DNA of 64,000 nt from Nannobrachium achirus (GCA_963921795.1 OY997652.1:58454919-58518918); one strand, 5' to 3'; shown: positions 35,684-48,689, numbered from the stretch's first letter. Numbers and translations: made by a program. Notes: a model not told the origin generated them from the sequence alone.

Positions 35684-37959
35684 CTGGGAGATGGACAGAG
35701 AGACAGAGGGACAGATGGATAAAGAGACAGAGGGTTGGTTACAGATACGCTACATAGGCCTATCTTTATATTTACAACAGAATAAGTGATCTACTCCCGG
35801 GTCATCACCTGTATGTATCGCTAAATTAATACCAAACCACTTGGCCAAGATGTACTACATATGTACTAAATATAGCTAACACCCATGTCACCTTTGCAAG
35901 ATGTCGTTTCCAAACCAATGTATACAGTTGTATTCCTTATTACCCTCATCTTTTGCCTTTGTATAAAATAGCCTCATGTCGACCCAGAAACAGTTAGCCA
36001 AATAGCTAATAGTTAGCTCACAACCTTCTACTTTTCTCTTTCAAATCAATCATGGTAATGTCTGTATTTAACTATTGGCCGTCGCGTTAATAGTCCCCTC
36101 AAATAGTTCTCATCTACAACGCAAACCAAACATTATACACCACGTCATCGCATCATCAATACTTTATTAACGTCTGTTTACATTATACGCAGTGGACACC
36201 ATCATTGTCACCAGATTGTATAGGTCAACATTTGCATACACAGATGCCTGCTAGGGGCTTCCCGACATAGACAGAGAGAGAGACAGACAGAGAGAGCGAT
36301 GGCAGGGATATTTTTTATTTTTTAGCGTGGCGCAGCCACACACACACTCCTATTCCATGACAAACTTCACGTGAGTCCCTGCAAATGCATGGTACCTAGG
36401 TTCATTGCGGACCGTGACACAGACAGCTATGCCAAAGAAAAGGAGGACACATTCTCTCCAAGACGCAAGCGTCCACGCTTAACAACATCTACTGCAGACT
36501 GTAACACAGACAGTTATGCCAAAGAAAACAAGCACGCTATCGCTCCACTTACTTCATTCTGTGTACATTTCACTCTGAACTGCGTCCTCTCCTCACTCGT
36601 AGATGCAGCTCAAAAGTTATTTTCAGACAAGTTCCTCCATAACAATCCATGACTGTATATAACAACTCTTCTTCCAATCCTAATAATTATGACATCCTTA
36701 AATCCTTATATGCAAAGAGTAAATGTTCATGTCTAATTACAACACGTTTGCTTACTGCAGCAACAGAACATCCCCCTCCCCTCTCTGCCCACATGTGTAG
36801 GGCAAAACATGTCATGAGAGGATTTTTACCCCTTGAGCATAATACAAAAAGGAAAGTCAGCGATATAAAGCATTTTCTCTCTTGAAAATAATGAAAGCCA
36901 GAAATACCTTAATGTGTCTGAATAGAAAAAAATAAATACTTTATAAAATAAAAACATTTCTATTGCTAAGTAGTCTGTATAAAGTTATCACAGCATAAAT
37001 GTAGTGGAGTAATAACCATACTTTGGTGTGACCGTTCCCTTACAAGTAAAAGTCCGGAATTCAAAATTAACTTGAATAAAAGTACCCAAGTATTAGTACC
37101 AAAAGTAAAAGTACTCAGTAGGCAGAATGTCCCTTTTAAAATATCAAAAAATATTTTGCAAATAGCAGATCTACAAGCTCACAATACTGCAATGTAGAAA
37201 TACTCTGTTACAAGCAAAAGTCCTTTCATGAGCACCGGTGGTTTGAGGGAAACCAGTAGCGCCCCATGCTATCCAGACAGTTTTTAAGTTGCTTGATTCA
37301 GATTTAGATATTTGATATTCATTTTATTAGACACGCCCCTTTCTATACAAACCCACTTCAAACCACTTTAACCATGATAAATTCATCGCAAACTCATACT
37401 GCCCTCCTTTTTCAATTACCCATTTCAATATTATTAATATTTTATCTTATGCATAGATTAAAAGCTGCCGTTTCATTTGCTGTGATGTTGAAAGGTAACA
37501 CATGTGAAATCAGTGGTGGAAAAAGTACTCACATTTTATGCTTAAGTAAAAGTATCAATCAGCAGAGTGACATCAGCACAACAGAACAGTTAGCTTAAAT
37601 GGGACACTCTTGCTGTGTGTTAGTGCTTCCGTTTTTCTGCCTCCGGACAGCAGGATTAGGGGAGAGCCTATTCATTCACTTCACCTAGATTATCCAATCC
37701 ACACACACTGCAAACAGGGCAATGCGCTGTAGATTAATCTCTATTCAGGGGTCCCAGACTTGATTTGATAGTCAATTAATTGTTACTGTCAAATCTTTTG
37801 TCCCAGTCCAGTTCTTGCTGAAAGACAGTCAGCCTCTTCCTCCTGACCTCATTGACCTAATCCTGTTGCATTGTTACATCTGTAATTTCCCAATACTCTT
37901 ATGTCATGTTACCCACTACTATTACATCCTCTAAACTTGCCTACAGCAAAATATGATGT
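35684..37959 (-). other. 3' part of TRPM intron 5
   Basis: It holds small repeats: hAT-like TACTTTTACT fragments at 37060-37250 and 37505-37560, and a single arm of the AGCTCACAA palindrome at 37163-37190. Small open frames (for example 36371-36652) match nothing known to me. Confidence 0.5.
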
Positions 37960-38178
37960 GTATTCTACATACATACAAAACACTGATGCTGACCTTCAAA
38001 GCAGCCAAAGGTATGGCTCCTCCATACCTCCAAAACCTGATCAACCAGAACCCTCGCTTAAAACCCCAGGGCAAAAATCCACTCGTCCGAGACAGTTTGC
38101 CCTCCTGGCCCCCAAGTTGTGGAATAAACTCCCTGTCGCACTTAGAACAACGGACTCACTCGCTAGCTTTCGCCGTGG
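37960..38178 (+). pseudogene. LINE ORF2 C-terminus, left half (host of the LINE nest)
   Basis: KTLMLTFKAAKGMAPPYLQN matches the copy at 33504. Then in another frame comes RQFALLAPKLWNKLPVALRT with TDSLASFRRGL. It is cut at 38178, where the tail of L2 copy A begins, and resumes near 49815. Confidence 0.85.
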
Positions 38179-38698
38179 ATTAGTTTAGTTTAGTTTAGTT
38201 TATTTGATCATCATATTTTCATACAGGTCATACATTCATATAATCATTGTTACAGGTGATCAAAAGGAATAGGCTGAAGCTGAAAGCTTGTGAATGCCTA
38301 TCCTACATGTTCATGAATTAAGACATTGATTAGTTATGAGTGTTCAGATTATTATTATTTTTTTTCCAAAAAAAGAGAAAGAAAAGAAAAAAGAAAAAGA
38401 AAAGAAAGAAGAAAAAAAGAGAAAAAAATAAAAAATTGAAAAACTAAAAACAAAATGTATAAGGAAATAGACTTGATACATTCCATAATAATAACAATTC
38501 AAGAAACAGAGATATGTTACAAAGTAATAGTAAGAGAAATAATAATAGAATTAATAATACTAACAAGTATGAATACATGATAATGATAATGAGACTATGA
38601 AATGCTGTATTTGGCCAGGATATTTAATTTGAGTATTTTTTTAAATTGTGAAATGTTCTTACTGTGTTTGATCTCTTCTGTCAAACTATTCCAAATCT

Positions 38699-41600
38699 TT
38701 ACTCCACAAATAGAAATGCACATACTTTTTTTTGGGTGGTCTGAACAGTTGCTTGTTTAAAATTGAGTTCCCACCTTAGGTCGTAGCCACCCTCCCTATC
38801 ACTAAACATGTTAAGAATGTTAGCTGGAAGCAGTTTATTTCTTGCTTTGAACATCATTTGAGCAGTTTTGAACTCTACTAGGTCAGGAAGTTTCAATGTA
38901 CAAGACCTCAAAAATAGATTATTAGTGTGTTCATAAAACCCCACTTTATGTACTATTCTTATTGCCCTTTTTTGTAATATAAATAACGGATGAATATTAC
39001 TACTGTATGTGTTTCCCCACACTTCCAGGCAGTAGGCCAGATAAGGCAGTATGAGCGCGTTGAACAGGTTTAACAGAGACATATAATTAAGTATATCCCT
39101 TGTTTTCCCTAAGACACCAACATTCCTTGCCACTTTTGCCCGCACATATTGTATATGGGATTTCCAGTTTAATTGATGATCTATTACTACTCCCAAGAAC
39201 ATATTTTCGTAAACTCTTTCCAATTGAATACCGTCAATTTTTAGTTCAACTGGAGTGTTTGGTGGAATAATTTTATTTCCAAAAATCATGAATTTTTTTA
39301 TTTATTTATTTAGAGATAACTTATTTAAGGCAAACCACTGCTTTAGTTTGTAGAGTTCAGCTGAGACCACATCCAGTAGTTGTTTAATGTTTTCCCCCGC
39401 ACAAAGGATGTTTGTGTCGTCGGCAAAAACAACATAATTCAAAATGCTTGATACCTTACAAATATCATTTATGTATAATATGAATAGTTTGGGACCTAAT
39501 ATTGATCCTTGCGGTACCCCACAGGTGATGTTGGAGCATGCTGACTTATATTCATCAATTTGAACATATTGCTGTCTGTTTTCAATGTAACTTTTTATCC
39601 AATTCAGCCCAATGCCTCTAATTCCATATCTTTCCATTTTTTCCAGGAGAATTTCAAAGTCTATTGTGTCAAAAGCTTTTTTCAGGTCAAGAAAAATACC
39701 TATTGCATAGCCTTTATTTTCAAATGATGATGTCAGTTTTTCAGCAAGCTCCATCAATGCCATGTTAGTAGAACGTCCAGTTCTAAAACCATATTGACTG
39801 TCAGTTAGTATGTTATGTTTTTCAATAAAGCTGTCTAATCTTGTAGAAACAATTTTTTCCAGAATTTTTGAAAACTGTGATAGCAGTGAGATAGGCCGGT
39901 AATTTGTAAAAAGATGTTTGTCTCCCGATTTCTAAACTGGGATTACCTTTTAGTCGGAGCCCTTAGGGATATCTCGTGCTAATCAGTCTAAAAGCGCGAA
40001 ATTTTGCACAGATGTAGCTCAGGGCATGCTCTAATGATTTAGCTAGGGCGCCCGAGTCGGCGACCTTCGGGGTCGCCACAGCGGCCAAATCAAGTTGGGC
40101 TCCCATCGACTTTCAATACAGGAGGAAAATACCCAGAAAAACACTTTTTTTCTGGGTATTTAAGTAGGATGTGAGGGGTCTAGCTAGGGGTTTGTCATGA
40201 TGCTGAATCCACTGCAAGCATTTGTTTTGCACAAAAAACATTCCTTGGGCTAGAAATGGCCTCAGAGAACGATGCATATATGGGTGAGCATTCATGTTAG
40301 TCGGAGGCCTTAGGTTTTTTTTTCTCGTGCTAATCAGTCTAAAAGCGCCAAATTTTGCACAGATGTAGCCCAGGGCATGCTCTAATGATTTAGCTAGGGC
40401 GCCCGAGTCGGCGACCTTCGGGGTCCCATAAAACGATGGTTTAGTGATGAAAAGTGATGAGTCATCATTTTTCAGAGTTTTGTAGGTGTTTTCTGGAGCT
40501 GTGGCGACCCCGAAGGTCGCCGACTAGGGCGCCCTAGCTAAATCATTAGAGCATGCCCTGGGCTACATCTATACAAAATTTGGCGCTTTTAGACTGATTA
40601 GCACGAGAAAAAAAACCCTAAGGCCTCCGACTAACATGAATGCTCACCCATATATGCATCATTTTCTGAGGCCATTTCTAGCCCAAGGAATGTTTTTTGT
40701 GCAAAACAAATGCTTGCAATGGATTCAGCATCATGACAAACCCCTAGTTAGACCCCTCACATCCTACTTAAATACCCAGAAAAAAAGTGTTTTTCTGGGT
40801 ATTTTCCTCCTGTATTGAAAGTCGATGGGAGCCCAACTTGATTTGGCCGCTGTGGCGACCCCGAAGGTCAGCGGCTCGGGCGCCCTAGCTAAATCATTAG
40901 AGCATGCCCTGAGCTACATCTGTGCAAAATTTCGCGCTTTTAGACTAATTAGCGCGAGATTACCATGTGATCTCCCTAAGGGCTCCGACTATTTGCCATT
41001 TTCATCTGTATGGGAAAGATGCCCGTTTTTAGTGACAGATTGCAGATATATGTTATTGGGTCGGCCACTTCCGTAATAACCTTTTTTAGGAGTGTCATGT
41101 TTATACCATTTCCATCAGTTGATGTTTTATTTTTGAACTTTTGGACAATGTCAGTAATTTCCTTTTTGTTTGTGCTGTAGAAAAAGATAGTGGATGGATT
41201 TCTTTCAACAACGGTTGGAGGACCGCTGCCAGCTGTAACCGGGTGAATCTGTTTAGCCAAGTTTGGCCCGACATTTACAAAGAAATTGTTGAACCCCTCC
41301 ACAATTTCATTCATTTTTGTTATTGATTTGCCCTTTTCAATAAAACTATTAGTGTTTTTTCGAGTTGGTTCCTTTTCTAATTATTTTATTCAATATGTTC
41401 CAAGTTCCCTTTATGTTATTTTTATTTTTTTCTAATAATTTGTTATAGTAATCTTTTTTACATCTTCTAATTATAACCATTAATTTGTTTTTATAGGCTT
41501 TATATTTAGTTTCTTTATCAATTGTTCTACATTTGATAAAATCTCGGTATAATTTGTTCTTTTTCTGCACGCATTCAACAGTCCGTTTGTCATCCATGGT

Positions 41601-41826
41601 TTGAGTGCTTTAGAGTTTTTTTTATATTCTAGGATTGGACAATTTTTCTCATATAATAACAAGAATATATTTAGGAAATTGTCATATGCTGTATCCACAT
41701 TTTCTTTGTCGTACACCTCGTTCCATTTTTCAGCTGCAAGGTCCCTTTGAAGTGCATTTATTGCTGTCACAGATGTAACTCTTCTGTATGTTTTCGGCTT
41801 TACCACCTTTTCTAAACTTGAATTAC
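38699..41826 (-). pseudogene. Copy A reverse transcriptase
   Basis: From 41826 the sequence reads SLEKVVKPKTYRRVTSV, ALKPWMTNGLLNACRK, then FNNFFVNVGPNLAKQIHPV and SLKTGIFPIQMKMA. After the palindrome come IPVYKSGDKHLFTNYRP, GIFLDLKKAFDTIDFEILL, CGVPQGSILGPKLFILYIND and VFADDTNILCAGENI, and at the end WKSHIQYVRAKVARNVGVL. Small frameshifts occur near 39295, 41345 and 41590. Confidence 0.9.
39951..40991. mobile_element. 1041-bp palindromic foldback element
   Basis: The terminus TAGTCGGAGCCCTTAGGGA is mirrored by TCCCTAAGGGCTCCGACTA. Each arm is about 480 bp around a centre at 40430-40500. Within each arm the terminal unit (CGTGCTAATCAGTCTAAAAG, then GCGACCTTCGGGGTC) occurs twice, at the tip and near the centre. 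TTT at 39948-39950 and 40992-40994 is a 3-bp target duplication; the uninterrupted LINE codons are restored if one copy is removed. Mirror open frames at 40113-40295 and 40636-40818 are shadows of the arms. Confidence 0.92.
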
Positions 41827-43037
41827 AGTCATTGATTGATTGATTATTTTATTGGCACAATGAATTTACACACATGTACAGTGGACACATTTAAAACATG
41901 TAGCACAGCACTGGTAGAGCTAAAAGCATTTTGTCCAATAGGAACATCCCAATAAGTCCTTTTACAGTCTTGATTCCATTGGAAGTCCTTGGCACTCAAT
42001 TTACAGAACATGGCAATATTTGTTGCATTTGATAAATATAAATAATTCACATATATGTAAAGAAGAAAAATAAAAGGGGGGGGGGGGGTCACTTTTTTCC
42101 TATCTTCAGGGAAAAATGTAGGCTACCTACGCCTCTGACCTCCTGAAAGATGAATTTTCAGGGCCGTTTTAAAGGAGGCCAGCGAGTTACTTGTTTTAAG
42201 GGAAATGGTCAAAGAGTTCCACACTTCAGTGGCTGTATTGTAAAAGGAGAATTTCCCCATGTTTGTACTATGGGTTTGTATTATTAAATCGTTGTTTACG
42301 CTCCCTCTGGTGTTAGTTGTGGGTGTCGCTTACTTTTTGGAGGTGTTTGATCAAATATGCAGGCACTGTGGGGGTTGATGATAGATTTGCATTGACTATT
42401 TTAAACGTCAGACCCATTTTCAATTGTTTAACCCTGTCTTCTACATTTAGCCATCCTAGGTCCGCAAAATGAGTGGGGGAAATATGGGTCATTGGCCCCA
42501 GGTCGAGAAGTAGGCGAATCAATTTGTTTTGGGAAGTTTGGAGCTTTGTCTTAAGTGGCATTTTGATGTTGGAGTACCAGGAGGTACAGGCATAGTCGTA
42601 ATGGGGCTGGATGATGGCCCCAGCTAGAGTCCCGAGGGCCCTTTTGTTAACAAAAGAGGACATTCTACCCAGGTATCTCGTTCTTTGGTTAACTTTTTTG
42701 ATCACAGATGTTGCCATGCTATCCCCAGATAGGTATTTATCAAGTATACAGCCCAAGTAGGTAATCTCTTCCTTGCTAGTGATTTCTGTGTCATCAACCT
42801 TGATCTTGAAATCGTTTGTATTTATCTCCCTTAGGGAATGTCTGGACCCAAAAAGAATAGATTCCGTTTTACCGAGATGTAGAGACAGTTTGTTGTCGGT
42901 AAGCCAAGTACGGATTTTGGTGACTTCTGAGCTAAGTGCTTCCTCAACCTGCAATTTGTTCTCACCCGCAATCAGTAGAGCTGAGTCGTCAGCGAACAGG
43001 AACAGTTTACAGTTACAAGCCGCATTCATGTCGTTAA

Positions 43038-43493
43038 CTCTCCTACTGCCAGATTATTTATTTATTTATTGGGTCTGGTGCCATCAAAAAGCGGCTTACC
43101 TTTGCGACGTTATAGCAGATAGACAGACATTTATTTATTTATTTATTTTTTTATTGTGCAATAGTGCACTTTGGTCTGCCAGGCAGCAGAGGGCGGCGTC
43201 ATGCGAGAATGAATGTGAATTTGCCTGTTATGTGTTGAAGAAGAAGAAGACCAGTCACTGGCCACAGAGCCTTACAGCCAGAGGAAATCAACAAGGAAGT
43301 GAATTGTTCTCCGTTGATCTAACGCATAATGGATTTTTTACACCATCACCGCGGAAAATGTGTTTACAGTAAACGGCCGCACGACCCCTCATCAGCTTAC
43401 AGTCATCAGACGAACGAACCGAACGAGCGCCGTATTGGCATCGAGGTTCTGTAAAAAATGGGGCGAACGTTAACGTTCAAAGCGTGGGGAGAG
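43038..43493. mobile_element. TTAA-flanked MITE (piggyBac-like) in copy B
   Basis: TTAA at 43034-43037 and 43494-43497 flanks termini CTCTCC and GGAGAG. The insertion splits the codons for LLYIN and DMNAAC, and one TTAA restores them exactly. TTAA duplication is the signature of piggyBac-type transposition. A relative lies at 51738-52121. Confidence 0.85.
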
Positions 43494-45201
43494 TTAATAT
43501 AAAGTAGAAACAGTAATGGCCCTAGAATGCTCCCTTGTGGGACGCCGCAGCTCACCGGGAGGGGCGAGGACATCATACCGTTGATGTCCACCATTTGTTC
43601 TCTTCCCTCCAGGTAGGATTTCATCCAATTTATTGATGCGCTGTCAAAACCAATCGCCCTTAGTTTGTTTAATAATATTGAGTGGTTTACTGTATCGAAT
43701 GCTTTTGCCACAGTATTTGCCCGAGTCCACTTCACGTTTGATGTGGTCTGTCAGATACAGTAGGCATGTATCAGTGGAATGTGATGTTCTAAAACCCGAC
43801 TGGAAGTAGTTTATGCTCGGCGAGGTAGCTGTTGATTTGTTCATGGATGGATTTCTCTATTACCTTTGAGATCGAACTCAGGATGGAGACAGGGCGGTAG
43901 TTGCCAGGTTCTAATTTACTACCTTTTTTATATAGTGGGATTACCCTTGCCATCTTGAAGTCCTGTGGGACTTGACAATTTGAGATGGATATATTCGTAA
44001 TGTGGGCTACGATGGGGGCTATGGACATAGCTGCGTCTCTGAGGAACCGGGGGGGTATATTATCCAGGCCAGTGGCCTTGCTAGGTTGGAGGGCGATGAG
44101 CTTTTTCAGCACATCCTCGGTTTTTACGGGTTTAAATGCGAAAGTATCTTTTTTTGCCCCTAAGTTCTCATAGTGAGCTACTATATGGTCATAGCCATAA
44201 AGTCCTGAATGTGGAGGAAGTTTGCTGACCAATGTGGTGGCAATAGTGGTGAAGAAGCTGTTGAGGCTGTTTGCCACCACCAGCTTTTCAGTTATAAGTG
44301 TGCCATTCGAAATAATACAAATATTGGTACTTTTAGTTTGTAGCTTATTGTTGCAACCTAAATTTTTTAATGCTTCCCATAGTTTTTGTGGATGGTTTTT
44401 GTTTTCTTCAATGTTTTCATTTAAATAGTTCTTTTTAGCCTTTTTAATCATATTATTTACTTTGTTGCGTAGTTTCCTACTTTTTTCAAGCGTTTCCTCA
44501 TTATTTGTTTTCCTGTACTCTGAGTGGGTTTTATTTCTGAGTTTAATTGTGTTCAATATTTCTGTGTTCATCCATGGCTCTGTACGAGCTCTGACCCTGA
44601 CCTTTTTAGAGGGTGCTAATCTGCCCAGGTCTCCTCGACTGAGGAGCAATTTAGAACTTCTGACCAATCCATGTTATCTAGTGCTGTGGTTAGGGCTTCA
44701 GGGGAATAATGCTTCATGGATCTACAGCTCCTTGTGGTGTGGCACTGGACTGCGGCCCTGTGTGGAATTTTTCGAGTACAGAATATTATGTTATGGTCGC
44801 TTAAGTTACATTCTATGACACCGCTCTTTTTTATTCTAGATTTGTCTGATGTTAATATTAGGTCTATGGTGGTACGGGAATTATGGCTTACTCTTGTGTA
44901 TTGTTTGATCATCTGGGTAAGACTGTGTATATTACAGAAGTGTTTGAAGGTTTTGAAGATGGGAGTGTCTTTCCGATGTATGTTGGTGTTAAAATCTCCT
45001 GTTAAAATTACCTCCGCGCTCCCTAAACCCGCCACATGCTTCTCCAATAGGTCATAAAATGAGTTACAGTCTGGGGGTAAATGGCCCCAATTATCAGAGG
45101 GTTTGCACTATGGTAAATTATTTTTATCCAAACAGATTCAGTATCCATTCCTAATTCTGGTAGTACAGTATAGGTTATGTCAGATCTTACATATATACAT
45201 A

Positions 45202-45223
45202 CCCCCCCCCCCCCCCCCCCCCC
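45202..45223. repeat. 22-bp poly-C run
   Basis: It occupies the Gly-Gly-Gly codons of the copy B endonuclease (poly-G on the coding strand). Confidence 0.95.
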
Positions 45224-45764
45224 TCAACGGTCCCTGTCCTTCCGGATTACTGTATAGCCTTTTATCTCTATCTCTGTGTCTGTGCTGGAATCATCCAGTT
45301 TGGTTTCAGAGAAAGAGAGTATTCCCACTTTCCCGTTGCCAAACATGGATTTTAATTCTGACCATTTTGATTTGCATTTCAAACTGTTTATATTTAAGTG
45401 GATTATGTGGAGTCCTCTAGTTGAGAATAAATCGTCCATGTCATTAGTGGAGTGATACTGGTTGTCATTTTCTGGTTCTGGGGTGACAATGGGGGGTGGA
45501 GGAGGTGGTGGTGTAAAAACCTGCAAATCATTTGTAGTGTTATAACCATCACTAGTGTTTAAAATGGGGGGAGTATTAGGCCTAATTATTGGAGATTGGC
45601 GTGGGAATGTGGATGAGCTACTATTAAAACCATGTAATACTTGTGCTGTAATAGTTGGGGAATAAAGTGGCATCGAATTATTGATGTAATGATTTATAAC
45701 CTGAGTTTGATTTTTTTTTTAGTTTTTGTAGTTTTGGTTATTTTTGGTCCGAGCCTAGGGGACG

Positions 45765-47066
45765 TCAATTTTTGACGGACCCATCTGTGGGCAGCTGCCG
45801 GACGTAAACAGCTAAATTAGTCGAGAGGGCTTGGCTTCCCCGTCTGTTGGGATGCAGACCATCGCGGTTATAAAAAGAGCTACGGTCCCAGAACATATTA
45901 AAGTTATCAATAAAGTTAAAGTTGTGAGAGCGGCAGAGTCGCCTTAGCCATGAGTTCATACTGGCTATTCTGCTGAAGCGCTCATCCCCGCGGCCATAGG
46001 TCAGAATTGGACCAGAGAGGGAGAACGAGATGCCACTGCTAACCAGGAAATCGATTAGGTGTAGGTAATCTAGCTTTAATTGCAGTCGCCGTATCATTTG
46101 TGCCAGTGTGGATCAGGACCTGTGTTATCGTCGTGGGGAGTGCTGTGAAGATATCGGGGAGTTTATTTAAGATGTCTAAAACAGTGGCACCAGGAAAACA
46201 GTGCGTTACGGAGTTGGAGTTTGGAAAGTGGATTTGCTTCACGATGGAGTCCCCAATAATCGCGACTGAGGGAGATTTACGTGGAGGAGTAGTGGACGTG
46301 ATTTGGTGCGGCATGGAGGATGGCTCTAATCGTGGAGATGGGACCCGTCTTGGGGGAGTGTATCTCCGGACCGAGTGTGCTCTGTGTCCCCCAGACTGGC
46401 GCCGTATGGCCTCTTTCAACTGATTTTTACGACCCTTACTTTGTCTAGGATCAGACACTTTGGGTCTCACCGAGGTGGGTGGTGGTGCAAAATGGCCATT
46501 TGACCGCCCCTGGTTTGCTGGGGGGTTTTCGTGGCCGGACAGAGGGGGAAAGTCACCCATATCCAGTAGCGAGAATCTATTTCTGGTGGTAAATGACTTT
46601 GTCGGGCCTAGGGGTGAGAGGGGGGGGGGGGGGGGATCTTCTACGATTTCCACCAGTGACTAGGGACCACGGGACGGCTGGTGTGGAGCTGACCGGGGCA
46701 CCATCACGGATGCTGCCGACTGCAGCCCCTCTGCAGAGGGCCGGGACGGTGTCGTCGAGCTCCCCAGAGGCGCGGGTCCCGCTGAGGTGGAGGGGGGGGG
46801 AGCCGGCAGGGAACGGTGTCATCCAGCGTGACTGCCTTGGAAACGGTGGCCGTTGCCCCGATGTGGATCTCGGGGTCGGATGATCCTTCCTTTGGAGCCG
46901 GGGAGGTGTCGTCTTCATCTGGACATATGGAGTCGAGGAATGTTTCTGTGTCTTTGATTTGATGGAGTCGGGTTACTCTGAACTTCAGCTCGGACACCTC
47001 CTGGGAGAGTCGGTGACATCCCTCGCAGCTGGGTGACAAGGTAGGTGGAGCCATGCCCGAGGGCAT
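45765..47066 (-). pseudogene. Copy B ORF1 with SGNH esterase domain
   Basis: The start carries CEGCHRLSQEVSELKFRVTR, a CxxC plus coiled coil, followed by a proline-rich, partly frameshifted middle. Then comes the esterase: VAIIGDSIVKQIHF (block I Ser), LIHTGTNDTAT (block III Asn), and after a frameshift near 46090 RDGLHPNRRGSQAL (block V Asp/His). Esterase ORF1 proteins are known in zebrafish L2-type and CR1 LINEs. It is broken by at least two frameshifts, so it is inactive here. Confidence 0.9.
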
Positions 47067-47824
47067 GGTAGCTGGGGGTGAAAAAGCAACTTTGGCGAGT
47101 AAATTGTGAATGATATAATGTAGCTGCTAGATGAGGGGCATGGGAAGTGAGCACTTAGCGGCGTAGAAATACACCTACCCGCATGGGCCACATTAAAGGT
47201 GGCCCGGTGCGGTGGATGGTCTCAGACAGAGGTGATGGTGTGTACTGGAATCCTGTACAGAAATGTACCTACCGGCGCGGGCCACATTCAACGTGGCCCG
47301 GTGCGGGGAGTAGACTCAGCGTTCCTCCGGGGTGGTTTCCAGGGTTAGCCCCGGAGAGTAGCTCACGCTCGCTGGATGCCAGGAGCAGTGGGTTGGTAGC
47401 GGCCAGCAGCAGGCTAGCGGCACCAGCGTAGATACCGGTGTCGACCGGGTCGTGATGGATCCTCAGGATGTTTAGGCATTAAAAAAAGATATCCAAAAAG
47501 TCAAATCCGTCAGGATCAGAGAGGGAGACAGCCGATTTTGGGCTGTCATGTAGGTCGGAGCTAGTCCGGCTGCTAGCTGTCAGACAGCCAAGGCAGGTAG
47601 CGTTTTAGCCACCGACGGCAGCACGGGTCTGCTAAAATGTCCAAAAAGTTTAAAAACCAAAAGTCTGATCATTAAAAATAGACCAAGTATGGTGATATGT
47701 CCAGATACAGCCGTCATAAATAGCGTTAAAATGGAAATAAGACCCAAACAAATAACTTAAAATAGCAGCTTTCTGCAGAGCTTCAGAGCTTCAGCGGTGA
47801 AGAGAAACACTCCAATTCCCAAAA
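47067..47824 (-). promoter_or_regulatory. Copy B 5' UTR with tandem hairpins
   Basis: Two imperfect tandem units at about 47160-47240 and 47260-47330 share CTACC, GGGCCACATT and GTGGCCCGGTGCGG. Each forms a GGGCCAC/GTGGCCC hairpin. This is probably the element's promoter region; that role is inferred only from position. Confidence 0.5.
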
Positions 47825-48490
47825 AGTCATAGATTGTGAACACCGGTAGATGGTCAGTGATATCATTCATGAGTATTCCACTGACTGTGTTTTCCATCAA
47901 GTTATTCGTAAATATGTTATCTATAATTGTGGCAGAGTGCGGTGTAATCCTAGTTGGCTTACTTATCATAGGGTAGAAGCTCATACTGTACATAGCGTTT
48001 GTAAATTCGTCAATTTGTATATTATGTCTGGGGTTCAAAAGATCTATATTATAGTCCCCACAAATATAGCAGGCTTTATCTGTCTTTGCAAACATCTCTT
48101 CCATAAAGCTCTTAAAGGACAGAATGTTGTTTTCCGGAGCTCTATACACACAGCTTACTATGACATTTTTCTTTTTTTCCATAATTATTTCTATTGATAT
48201 ACATTCACACACATCTTCCACAGCAATAGACATATTTTCAATAACCTTGTAATTTAATCTATTGTCAACATAGATAGCCGTTCCCCCACAGTTCTTATTT
48301 ACCCTATTTATAAAGTTAAAGTCATACCCTTCCAAATTGAAATCAACCCCCCTTGCTTCATCAAGCCAAGTCTCAGAAATTGCTATTATGTTAAAGGGAT
48401 TTTTAAGACGACTCAGGAAGTCCTGGAAAGAGTCAAAATTTGCATACAGACTTCTGCTGTTAAGATGAATAACAGATAGTCCTTTTTCAG
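47825..48490 (-). pseudogene. Copy A endonuclease domain
   Basis: It reads LSVIHLNSRSLYANFDSF, NPFNIIAISETWLDEARG, GGTAIYVDNRLNYKVIEN, CVYRAPENNILSF, ICGDYNIDLLNPRHNIQIDE and KPTRITPHSATIIDNIFTNN. These are the APE endonuclease motifs of a LINE. The domain ends at VFTIYD, where copy B was inserted. Confidence 0.9.
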
Positions 48491-48553
48491 TCAGGGTCTA
48501 TATCAGCAAAGTTTGTGTCATTCATAACAATATATGGTTGGATTCATGTACGT

Positions 48554-48608
48554 ACACACACACACACATGCACGCGCACACACACACATACCCACCCACA
48601 CGAGCGCA

Positions 48609-48688
<80 letters not shown>
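48554..48688. repeat. (CA)n microsatellite in copy A
   Basis: CA-rich, the purest part from 48611 to 48688. It lies just upstream of the endonuclease start. Confidence 0.95.

Positions 48689-48689
<1 letters not shown>

Larger units (their letters stand above)
42313..45673 (-). pseudogene. Copy B ORF2 (endonuclease-RT)
   Basis: The endonuclease reads LHIIHLNINSLKCKSKWSEL, ILSFSETKLDDSS and ILTGDFNTNI. A 22-bp poly-G run (45202-45223) sits where other elements encode GGG, shifting the frame. RT: SNCQVPQDFKMARVIPLYKK, EPGNYRPVSILSSISKVIEK, FQSGFRTSHSTDTCLLYL, CGVPQGSILGPLLFLLYIN, and, after an inserted MITE, LFLFADDSALLIAGENKLQ. Several frameshifts are present. Confidence 0.9.
41833..47824 (-). 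mobile_element. LINE copy B (CR1/L2 type with esterase ORF1), inserted in copy A
   Basis: The 6-bp duplication AGTCAT lies at 41827-41832 and 47825-47830. The tail at 41833 is repeated TGAT/ATCA. The element is near full length, about 6 kb. It has a 5' UTR, ORF1 with a zinc-finger-like start and an SGNH esterase, and ORF2. Removal restores copy A codons across the joint (VFTIYD then CNSSLEK). Confidence 0.92.

Noticed and set aside
36371-36652. Plus-strand frame with repeated TDSYAKE motif
   Set aside because: It reflects a short internal duplication and has no recognisable family.
40113-40818. Twin 60-residue frames starting NAHPYMH
   Set aside because: They are mirror images from the two arms of the palindrome and match no known protein.
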